Source of the DNA: Actinomycetota bacterium
Lineage (GTDB): Bacteria; Actinomycetota; Actinomycetes; Mycobacteriales; Mycobacteriaceae
Reading direction: 5' to 3'
Length of the DNA: 7,782 bases
NCBI GenBank assembly: GCA_005787665.1
Contig: SYAB01000006.1
Location: 1 to 7,782, forward strand
Part shown: piece after piece, positions 1 to 4,630 of the stretch
Layout: each line of letters opens with the position of its first letter
Numbering within the stretch: position 1 is the first letter of the stretch
Program-made: the position numbers and the translations under genes
The notes under the pieces: model-generated
What the model was told of the DNA's origin: nothing
The model's database searches: none
Seen by the model: the letters and a program-made list of their open reading frames with translations, nothing else

Positions 1-432
1 AGCCTGGACCTGCTGGGCCGCAAGGTGACTCATCGTGATGGCGCGAATCTGCATGCGCTTGACCAGGTAATCGTGGCGACCGTTGCGGCGGCCCGCCGCA
101 GTGGCGGCGAACCCGCCGCCGATGGCGACCTCCTCGAATCGGCCTGGCAGCGCCTGGTCGGCGTGACCGCGGCGATGTTCGCCGCCGGCGACATCGAGTC
201 GGCAATGGCTAACAGTGCGCTCTATCTCGAAGCCTTCGGCCATATCGTGATCGCCTGGATCTGGCTGGAGCAACTGCTGGCAGCCGAGGGGCGCGCTGGC
301 GACTTCTACGACGGCAAACGTCAGGCCGCACGCTTTTTCTTCCGCTATGAGTTGCCGAAAGTCGCACCGCAGCTTGACCTTCTGGAATCACTTGATCGTA
401 CGACGCTGGAAATGCGCGAATCCTGGTTCTGA
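1..432 (+). CDS. Acyl-CoA dehydrogenase, C-terminal part (5' end outside window)
   Basis: The frame is open from the first base, so the true start lies upstream and only about 143 C-terminal residues are present. They match the helical C-terminal extension of the large acyl-CoA dehydrogenases (the 'acetyl-CoA dehydrogenase C-terminal-like' domain, as in mycobacterial FadE5). Visible landmarks are a SLDLLGRKV opening, a long amphipathic helical stretch with IAWIWLEQLL, and the closing FYDGKRQAARFFFRYELPK segment followed by a short acidic tail ending in WF. These enzymes are FAD-dependent and introduce the alpha-beta double bond of acyl-CoA in beta-oxidation. The flavin- and substrate-binding core with the catalytic glutamate lies outside the window, so substrate length cannot be judged. 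No operon partner follows on this strand: 183 bases of non-coding DNA separate it from the next gene. Confidence 0.85.
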   Translation, partial: SLDLLGRKVTHRDGANLHALDQVIVATVAAARRSGGEPAADGDLLESAWQRLVGVTAAMFAAGDIESAMANSALYLEAFGHIVIAWIWLEQLLAAEGRAGDFYDGKRQAARFFFRYELPKVAPQLDLLESLDRTTLEMRESWF

Positions 433-437
433 GCAGT

Positions 438-449
438 CCCCCGATAGGG
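438..449. promoter_or_regulatory. Imperfect GATC-like palindrome, site A
   Basis: CCCCCGATAGGG lies six bases after the acyl-CoA dehydrogenase stop. Its arms are CCC and GGG around GATA-like DNA, and it resembles the better palindromes at 514-527 and 7694-7707 with one base missing. It may be a degenerate copy of the same operator. Weak on its own. Confidence 0.3.
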
Positions 450-488
450 CGTGTGGACGATTGCACCGTACAACCTGTGCAGGCACGC

Positions 489-502
489 CCACCGATCGGT
501 GG
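489..502. promoter_or_regulatory. Perfect 14-bp palindrome, site B (candidate operator)
   Basis: CCACCGATCGGTGG is identical to its own reverse complement. With one flanking base on the left and two on the right (488-504) it matches 1920-1936, upstream of the LOG gene, at 16 of 17 bases. It lies 114 bases before the ATG of the small secreted protein at 616. A dimeric regulator binding here is an inference. The regulator is unknown. Confidence 0.5.
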
Positions 503-513
503 ACACACCATTC

Positions 514-527
514 CCCCGGATCAGGGG
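514..527. promoter_or_regulatory. GATC-centred palindrome CCCCGGATCAGGGG, site C (candidate operator)
   Basis: Arms CCCC and GGGG flank a GATC centre with one mismatched pair. The site matches 7694-7707, upstream of the permease gene, at 13 of 14 bases. It sits 11 bases after site B, so the 183-base gap 433-615 carries up to three related palindromes before the secreted-protein gene at 616. No convincing -10/-35 pair was found in this gap: a TTCACG at 543-548 and GATAGT at 563-568 are spaced too closely (14 bases). Confidence 0.55.
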
Positions 528-615
528 CCGGCCAGCCGAGGGTTCACGGACCACCGCGGTCAGATAGTGAGTGGCAAGCGATCCATCAAGGGATCCACGA
601 GACATAGGAGTGACC

Positions 616-903
616 ATGACCACCACAGCGACGACCACCACCGCGATCCGCCGCCTCACCGCTGCAGTTGCGGCTCCGTTGGCCGCGGCCGGCATCCTGC
701 TCGGCGGCCTGGCGATGGGTGCCGCCCCGACCGCAGGAGCGCAACCGGGCGACGGTCAGTGCTCGCAGATGCCGATGACCAACGGTCGCAGCGGTCCGAC
801 CCCGAGCGCTCTGACCCGGGCTGGCATGATCAATGCGGCCGCCGGACCGAGCGCTTCCGATGGCAGCATGCCTGCCAACTGCGCGCCCGCCGGACACAGC
901 TGA
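616..903 (+). CDS. Small secreted protein of unknown function
   Basis: A 95-residue protein. The ATG at 616 was chosen because AGGAG (606-610) sits five bases upstream and because it gives a proper signal peptide; an in-frame ATG at 571 would add 15 charged residues. Residues 11-13 (IRR) are the positive region, about 14-36 are hydrophobic and Ala/Gly-rich, and signal peptidase I would cut after AGA at residue 42. The mature chain is only about 53 residues, rich in Gly, Pro, Ser and Met, with exactly two cysteines (49 and 89) that could form one disulfide near its two ends. I recognise no family. It is preceded by the palindromes at 489-527 and followed by two hairpins, so it looks like a single-gene unit. 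Secretion is well supported; any function would be a guess. Confidence 0.75.
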   Translation: MTTTATTTTAIRRLTAAVAAPLAAAGILLGGLAMGAAPTAGAQPGDGQCSQMPMTNGRSGPTPSALTRAGMINAAAGPSASDGSMPANCAPAGHS

Positions 904-937
904 CCGATCATCGTCGACATGGCCTCGAGCGGCTCAA

Positions 938-982
938 GGGGATCGAGGTATCCCCGCTGGCGGACTTGCCGGCGAAGCCGGC
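938..982 (+). terminator. Two consecutive hairpins after the secreted-protein gene
   Basis: GGGGAT and ATCCCC (938-955) form a perfect 6-bp stem with a 6-base loop, 34 bases after the stop codon. A second stem, GCCGGC-GAA-GCCGGC, follows at 968-982. Neither is followed by a T-run, as is usual for GC-rich mycobacteria where intrinsic terminators often lack one. A role in ending the 616-903 transcript is plausible but unproven. Confidence 0.4.
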
Positions 983-1023
983 GTCACGCAGCTGGCAGGT
1001 GGGGTCAGCGGAAGAAGTCAATT

Positions 1024-1260
1024 CTTGCGGTATCCCGGCCATCGGATTCGCTCGTCGAATATGGAGCGCGTCTCCCGGACCGGGATCGAAAATCATCTCC
1101 GCACAAAACGCCGACGAAAGGCTGCTGACCGCCAGCGGCGGCCATCAGACGCAGCTCACTGACGTTGGGATCGACCTCGGCCATCGCCACGAAGCGGTCG
1201 TTGCCCTCGCTCGAGGAGTCTGGTCAGTGCGTCGTCGGGGGTCAGGCCCGAAGTGTTCTC
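1024..1260 (-). pseudogene. Decayed beta-carbonic anhydrase fragment (frameshifted, 3' part lost)
   Basis: No intact gene lies between 904 and 1497, but the minus strand spells the N-terminal part of a beta-carbonic anhydrase across three frames. Frame one (1251-1210) reads SGLTPDDALTRLLE. Frame two (1208-1104) reads EGNDRFVAMAEVDP, then AAGGQQPFVGVL. Frame three (1105-1025) reads CAEMIFDPGPGDALHIRRAN. The family pattern is ALxxLLEGNxRFV...AAGQxPFavvlgCADSRVpAEmIFDxGpGDlFvvRxAGn. The first frame change is explained by a 4-bp duplication, CGAG, at about 1206-1213. The second coincides with loss of most of the CADSR motif, which carries the first zinc-binding Cys and the catalytic Asp/Arg pair. 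Nothing resembling the later His and Cys zinc ligands follows, and a normal protein has about 200 residues. No start codon is evident. It cannot make an active enzyme that interconverts CO2 and bicarbonate. Confidence 0.75.
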
Positions 1261-1265
1261 GGTGA

Positions 1266-1497
1266 GTCCGTGCTTCGCCGTGGATCTGCTCCGCCGGCCA
1301 GAGGACCCGCCGAACGGGCGCAACCGCCCATGACGGCCGCAGCAGCGGTGGGGGCCGTCGGCAACCAAAGGCGGCACGCGCGATCGGGCCGCGGGTTCTT
1401 CACTTTTGCCTCACACTCTTCTCACGTTGCCACCACACGCCGGGGCGGAGCCCCCGAGCGCTGACAACGGGACACTGAACCCGCTCGGAGTACAGCC
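1266..1497. other. Gene-free stretch before the second secreted protein
   Basis: No frame on either strand shows a recognisable protein. Bases 1266-1390 are GC-rich and featureless to my eye, possibly more decayed DNA upstream of the carbonic anhydrase remnant. Around 1395-1430 the base composition drops to TC-rich DNA with spaced TCAC repeats, typical of a regulatory region facing the gene that begins near 1498/1564. Confidence 0.5.
1399..1425 (+). promoter_or_regulatory. Three TCAC direct repeats with 11-bp spacing
   Basis: TCAC occurs at 1400, 1411 and 1422, each preceded by T or C (TTCAC, CTCAC, CTCAC), an exact 11-bp period. Direct repeats spaced one helical turn apart are the usual binding pattern of OmpR/PhoB-type response regulators; actinobacterial PHO boxes (GTTCACC repeats) and mycobacterial PhoP sites (TCACAG repeats) have this geometry. 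The match is to the core only, so which regulator binds, if any, is open. Confidence 0.4.
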
Positions 1498-1534
1498 ATG
1501 TCCACCGCACAAGGGGCCAAAGAGTGGAATCCGG

Positions 1535-1548
1535 CCCACCGCGGTGGG
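1535..1548. promoter_or_regulatory. Perfect 14-bp palindrome CCCACCGCGGTGGG
   Basis: The sequence is its own reverse complement. Its half-site CCACCG is shared with site B at 489-502, but the two halves are two bases closer together. It ends 15 bases before the ATG at 1564, so it would lie in the leader and could be an operator or an RNA hairpin close to the ribosome site. It would instead be coding if translation began at 1498. Confidence 0.4.
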
Positions 1549-1563
1549 GCGAGAGTGGACCGT

Positions 1564-1911
1564 ATGAAACGAACTGTCAATCAACGTGTTTGCGCAACCA
1601 TCGTCACCACGATCGCCGCGGCCCTTCTATTCGGAGCGCCCGCGCACGCCGACCCGCTGTCCGGCGCATCGACGACCGTGGAGATGCCCTTGCCCAGTGT
1701 CGGCCCAACGGCCGGCAGCGGCGATTCCCGATACCAGCCTCCGCCAGTCAGCATGACCGCGCAAGGCGGGTCGGGCGGCATCGACCGCGACGGGACGAAC
1801 GGGGTGATCGACCCGGACGGCACCAACGGACGTATCACCGGACCGCTGATCCGGGCGACCCCCGCCATTCGCGCCGCCCCGGCACCTCTGTCGCCGCGCC
1901 TGAACTCCTGA
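1564..1911 (+). CDS. Small secreted protein with tandem DxDGTNG repeat, unknown function
   Basis: A 115-residue protein from the ATG at 1564. Residues 2-8 are basic (KRTVNQR), 9-24 are hydrophobic, and AHA at 27-29 is a clear signal peptidase I site, leaving an 86-residue mature chain. The mature part has no cysteine and is rich in Pro, Gly and Ala. Residues 73-80 and 82-89 form a near-exact tandem repeat, I-D-x-D-G-T-N-G, whose acidic spacing recalls calcium-binding loops. The start is uncertain: an in-frame ATG at 1498 has a better ribosome site (GGAG at 1487-1490, seven bases away) than 1564 (GAGAG at 1551-1555), but would put 22 polar residues before the signal peptide. I preferred 1564 because the result is an ordinary signal peptide. 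I recognise no family. The gene stands alone, with TCAC repeats upstream and a hairpin downstream. Confidence 0.65.
   Translation: MKRTVNQRVCATIVTTIAAALLFGAPAHADPLSGASTTVEMPLPSVGPTAGSGDSRYQPPPVSMTAQGGSGGIDRDGTNGVIDPDGTNGRITGPLIRATPAIRAAPAPLSPRLNS
1780..1830 (+). repeat. Imperfect tandem repeat, two 24-base units 27 bases apart
   Basis: Units 1780-1803 and 1807-1830 agree at 19 of 24 bases and encode the two IDxDGTNG motifs of the secreted protein. Several of the differences are silent, so the protein repeat is better conserved than the DNA, which hints at selection on the peptide. Confidence 0.6.
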
Positions 1912-1919
1912 CCGCAACC

Positions 1920-1936
1920 CCCACCGATCGGGGGAC
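1920..1936. promoter_or_regulatory. Second copy of the CCCACCGATCGGnGGAC motif (candidate operator)
   Basis: Bases 1920-1936 match 488-504 at 16 of 17 positions, the one change being T to G in the right arm. The inner CCGATCGG (1924-1931) is a perfect palindrome. The site lies 109 bases before the LOG ATG, a distance similar to that of site B from its gene, and just after the stop of the secreted-protein gene. Confidence 0.5.
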
Positions 1937-1949
1937 GGTCCGACCGTCC
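1933..1949 (+). terminator. Hairpin GGACGGT-CCG-ACCGTCC after the secreted-protein gene
   Basis: A perfect 7-bp stem with a 3-base loop begins 22 bases after the stop at 1911 and slightly overlaps the motif at 1920-1936. It has no T-run. It could end the 1564-1911 transcript, or be part of the operator region for LOG. Confidence 0.4.
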
Positions 1950-2044
1950 GATGCCAGACCCGCCTAGCCGACATCGGATCCGTTCCTGTCACGCCAGAGT
2001 TGTCTCCGAATCACCCCCACCAGAACAGACCATGGGAGCCCACC

Positions 2045-2710
2045 ATGAACACCACCTCCACTGCCCCACTCCGGCCGGTTCCTGCAGTGTCGCCGATCAC
2101 ATCGGTAGCGGTGTACTGCTCGGCAAGTTCGGCGATCGATACCCACTTCGCCGAGGCCGCCCGGACCATCGGCGAGGCCCTCGGCGGACACCGCCTGCGG
2201 ATGGTCTTCGGCGGCGGTGCGGTCGGACTGATGGGTGTTGCGGCGCGCGCCTGCAAGGCAGGCGGCGGATGCGTCATCGGGGTAACCACCGGCAAGCTCG
2301 ACGCTCTGGAGGGCGGCTGGCAGGGCTGCGATGAACTTCTGGTTGTGGAGGCGATGCCGGAACGCCGCACCCGGATGATGGATCTGGCCGACGCCTTCGT
2401 GATCCTGCCGGGCGGCTTGGGCACCTATGAGGAATTTTTCGAGGTGGTGGTGGGCCGCCAGCTCGGGGACCACTCGAAACCCATCGTGATCGTCAACCAC
2501 GACAGCTTCTACGACCCGATGATCGCGATGATCGAACACGGCATCACCCACAAGTTCATCGCCCCGGCGATCCGGGAGACTCTGGTGGTTGTGGATGACG
2601 CCGCCGACGCGCTGCCTGCGTTGTTATCCCATCAGCCCCGCGCCCATAACGCGGCCGATTTCCTCTACCTGCCCGCCGAGCACGGCTCTGAGTTGGCCCG
2701 GGCATCGTGA
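2045..2710 (+). CDS. LOG family protein (cytokinin riboside 5'-monophosphate phosphoribohydrolase type)
   Basis: A 221-residue Rossmann-fold protein of the LOG/TIGR00730 family. Family members cleave the N-glycosidic bond of nucleoside 5'-monophosphates, giving the free base (a cytokinin in plants and some mycobacteria) and ribose 5-phosphate, in the cytosol. Visible motifs are the nucleotide loop FGGGAVGLMG (55-64), the catalytic arginine segment MPERRTRMM (104-112) and the signature PGGLGTYEE (122-130) with its catalytic glutamate. The usual Arg-Lys pair is Arg-Arg here, a conservative change. Length fits the family (about 190-220), with a slightly long C-terminus. The ATG at 2045 has GGGAG at 2034-2038 six bases upstream; an in-frame ATG at 2000 adds 15 residues with no ribosome site. 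It converges on the bestrophin operon, with 12 bases between stops. The in vivo substrate cannot be read from sequence. Confidence 0.88.
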   Translation: MNTTSTAPLRPVPAVSPITSVAVYCSASSAIDTHFAEAARTIGEALGGHRLRMVFGGGAVGLMGVAARACKAGGGCVIGVTTGKLDALEGGWQGCDELLVVEAMPERRTRMMDLADAFVILPGGLGTYEEFFEVVVGRQLGDHSKPIVIVNHDSFYDPMIAMIEHGITHKFIAPAIRETLVVVDDAADALPALLSHQPRAHNAADFLYLPAEHGSELARAS

Positions 2711-2722
2711 TGAGCGGTCAGA

Positions 2723-3550
2723 TCATCCCCTCGGGCTGACCGACAGATCGTCGGTCAGCCTCGCGCAGATGCCATCCAGGCCAAGCCCGAAGACGTCGTC
2801 GCTCAACGGCTCTTCCAGGAGATGCCCGATCCGTTCGGCGAGCACGAAGAGAGCCATGACGAGAATTCCAACCAGCACGCCGACGATGGCGTCGTGCCCG
2901 GCTGCGTCCACCCGGGTGCAGACCAGGACGGCGAAGGTCCATGCCAGCCCGCGGATGAACAGATCGTAGTAGCGGGGAATGGGTTGGTTGCGTATGCGCT
3001 CGAGGCCCTCGGTGGTGCCCACCTGCGCGGAGTTGATAGTCACCAGAACCCTGCGTGCCTGGCGGTCGATCAGACCGGCGTGACTGAGGACGGCGATATC
3101 GGCGGCCTGCCTTCTGAGCAAATCCGCGGCGGACGCATCGAGCGGATCCTCCGGTGTCATGACATCCAGCCCCACCCTGGGGGTGCGACGCAGTTCGGCC
3201 GCAAGTTGCCAGGCGTGACGCGCCTCTCGGCGGCGCATCCGATCGAGCACGACAGACATCTCAGGCTGTCCGTCGTCATACGCGGCTAGGGCGTAATTGA
3301 GACTGCGGCCGTTGATGAGGATCGCTCCCCACAGCGTGCGGGCTTCCCACCACCGGTTGTAGGCGTTGCGATTGCGGAACCCGATGAAGATCGACACCAC
3401 GATGCCAAGCACCGGGACCGCTGCCGCGGCATTCTGCAAGGGAATCCGATCTGCGGCAAACACCATCGCCGTCGCAACGCCAAGCACCGCCAGCAGGTCG
3501 AACCGGAACCTCCACAGCAGTTGTAAGGCAACCTGCAAGGACGGCGTCAT
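2723..3550 (-). CDS. Bestrophin-like membrane protein, second gene of the pair
   Basis: A 275-residue bacterial bestrophin/UPF0187-type protein, expected to form an oligomeric ion channel in the cytoplasmic membrane. Landmarks are two hydrophobic stretches near 18-34 and 42-58, the signature SIFIGFRNRNAYNRWWEARTLWG (53-75), a charged central region with RMRRREARHAWQ (104-115), PIPRYYDLFIRG (190-201), two hydrophobic segments at about 202-214 and 221-238, and ERIGHLLEEPLSDD (239-252) before GLDGICARL. The last part matches the bacterial pattern E-x-P-F-G-x-x-x-x-D-L-P-L-D. The start is the ATG at 3550, which overlaps the upstream stop as ATGA and aligns with the paralogue; a GTG at 3559 is possible. 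Ion selectivity is not readable: bacterial bestrophins can be cation-selective, eukaryotic ones conduct chloride and bicarbonate. The 3' end holds a strong stem-loop. Confidence 0.82.
   Translation of the reverse strand: MTPSLQVALQLLWRFRFDLLAVLGVATAMVFAADRIPLQNAAAAVPVLGIVVSIFIGFRNRNAYNRWWEARTLWGAILINGRSLNYALAAYDDGQPEMSVVLDRMRRREARHAWQLAAELRRTPRVGLDVMTPEDPLDASAADLLRRQAADIAVLSHAGLIDRQARRVLVTINSAQVGTTEGLERIRNQPIPRYYDLFIRGLAWTFAVLVCTRVDAAGHDAIVGVLVGILVMALFVLAERIGHLLEEPLSDDVFGLGLDGICARLTDDLSVSPRG
2734..2760. terminator. Perfect 11-bp stem-loop between convergent LOG and bestrophin genes
   Basis: GGCTGACCGAC and GTCGGTCAGCC form a perfect 11-bp stem with a 5-base loop, beginning 23 bases after the LOG stop. 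It is the strongest inverted repeat I found in the window. It lies inside the last codons of the minus-strand bestrophin gene, so it can act as a rho-independent-like terminator for LOG while also folding near the 3' end of the opposing mRNA. There is no T-run. Confidence 0.6.
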
Positions 3551-4407
3551 ACCGGCCACCGTGCCAGCGGGGTGGTCGGGCCGAGGAGGTCAGCGGTCAG
3601 CCGTGCGCAGAATCCCTCCATCGGCAGGCCCAGGGCGGTGTCGCTCATCGGCTCCTCGAGGAAGTGGCCGATTCGTTCAGCGACCACGAAGAGCGTCATC
3701 AGGAGCACTCCCACGGCAATGCCGGCGACCCTGCCGTGGCCGCCGGCGTCCACCGTGCACACCATCACCGCGAAAAACCAGGTGACACCCCGCACGAACA
3801 GGTCGTAATAGCGCGGAATGGGTTGATGGCGAATGCGTTCCAGCCCGCCGGCGGTGTTGGCCTGGACGGTGTTGGCGTTGACCAGCAAGGTGCGGCCCTG
3901 TACGTCGATCATCCCGGCCCGCGTGAGTAGACCGACATCGGCACCCTGGAGTACCAGCAGATCGCCGCTGGATGCGTCCGGGGGATCCTCGGGAGTCAGG
4001 TTTGAGACCACCACGGCGGCCGGTTCGCCGCGAAGTTCGGCGGCAAGCTGCCAGTTGTGACGTGCCTGCCTGCGCCGCATCCGGTCGGCCACCTCGGCCA
4101 TCTCCGGGTTCTGATTGTCCAGGGCGACCAACGCATTGCTCAGGGACCGCGCGTTGCCGATCGCACCGCCCCACAACGTGCGGGCCTCCCACCAACGGGC
4201 GTAGGCGTTGCTATTGCGGAAGCCGATGAAGATGGAGGCGACGATCCCGAGCAGTGGCACAACGGGGGCAACGCTTTTCAGCGATAGCCGGTCAGTGAGG
4301 ACCGCCATGCCCGCCGCCACGACGATCACCGCCAGAAGGTCCCAGCGGAGCCGCCACGCCACCCGTGCCAGGGTAGCGACAACTCCCGGCTGAGTTCGGG
4401 AGCTCAT
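3547..4407 (-). CDS. Bestrophin-like membrane protein, first gene of the pair
   Basis: A 286-residue paralogue of the next gene, roughly half identical by eye over its whole length. It has the same landmarks: hydrophobic 24-38 and 46-62, IGFRNSNAYARWWEARTLWG (61-80), RMRRRQARHNWQ (109-120), PIPRYYDLFVRG (196-207), hydrophobic 208-219 and 228-243, ERIGHFLEEPMSD (244-256). The start is the ATG at 4407, with GAGGA six bases upstream on this strand. The frame is open much further back, to 4899, but that extension runs antisense through the multicopper oxidase gene and has no homology, so I rejected it. Its stop overlaps the next start by four bases (ATGA), so the two are probably co-translated and may assemble together. 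It is divergent from the copper oxidase gene across 223 bases. Confidence 0.82.
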   Translation of the reverse strand: MSSRTQPGVVATLARVAWRLRWDLLAVIVVAAGMAVLTDRLSLKSVAPVVPLLGIVASIFIGFRNSNAYARWWEARTLWGGAIGNARSLSNALVALDNQNPEMAEVADRMRRRQARHNWQLAAELRGEPAAVVVSNLTPEDPPDASSGDLLVLQGADVGLLTRAGMIDVQGRTLLVNANTVQANTAGGLERIRHQPIPRYYDLFVRGVTWFFAVMVCTVDAGGHGRVAGIAVGVLLMTLFVVAERIGHFLEEPMSDTALGLPMEGFCARLTADLLGPTTPLARWPV

Positions 4408-4630
4408 CTCAGGTCCTCGGCGGACATCACGGCGCGAATTCTGGCATGCGACTGATGGGTTGCCGCCCCGGACCCGTGCATCGCGCTGCACCTCGGGAAC
4501 CGTTGTCGTTGGTGACCCTCGTCGTTTCCGGCGCCTAACCCCATTGCAGCGCGATACCGTGACTCCACTCCGTGCGAGCGAGGGTGATGCCCGCAATTGG
4601 TTCGTCACGCCACGAGGAAGGAAGACCACG
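4408..4630. promoter_or_regulatory. Divergent promoter region between bestrophin operon and copper oxidase
   Basis: This 223-base gap must hold promoters for both directions. I see a small inverted repeat GTGCA-N6-TGCAC at 4476-4491 and a GGGAAC at 4495-4500, but no convincing -10/-35 pair. No TACCC/GGGTA-type copper box (CsoR/RicR) is visible, although the oxidase is a copper-defence protein. The ribosome site AGGAAGGA for the oxidase is at 4615-4622. Confidence 0.5.

Noticed and set aside
462..481. TGCAC-N10-GTGCA as a terminator for the acyl-CoA dehydrogenase
   Set aside because: A 5-bp stem with a 10-base loop and no T-run is too weak to support.
514..527. CCCC-N6-GGGG palindrome as a CsoR/RicR copper box
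   Set aside because: Known boxes carry flanking TA (TACCC...GGGTA), absent here and at 7694-7707, and no copy lies near the copper oxidase gene, the expected target.
453..1265. A 270-codon open frame on the plus strand
   Set aside because: It runs across intergenic DNA, the secreted-protein gene in another frame, and the carbonic anhydrase remnant. Its product is Arg/His/Ser-rich with no recognisable fold, typical of a GC-rich shadow frame.
2000..2044. Earlier ATG for the LOG gene at 2000
   Set aside because: There is no ribosome site before it, and the added 15 residues are polar and outside the family. The ATG at 2045 has GGGAG at the right distance.
4495..4526. SigE/SigH-like promoter (GGGAAC ... 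CGTT) upstream of the copper oxidase
   Set aside because: The two elements are about five bases further apart than the 16-18 base spacing of those sigma factors.
4460..4630. 57-residue N-terminal extension of the copper oxidase
   Set aside because: The ATG at 4631 has a strong ribosome site and directly gives the Tat motif and lipobox. The extension is Arg/Thr-rich and would bury the signal peptide.
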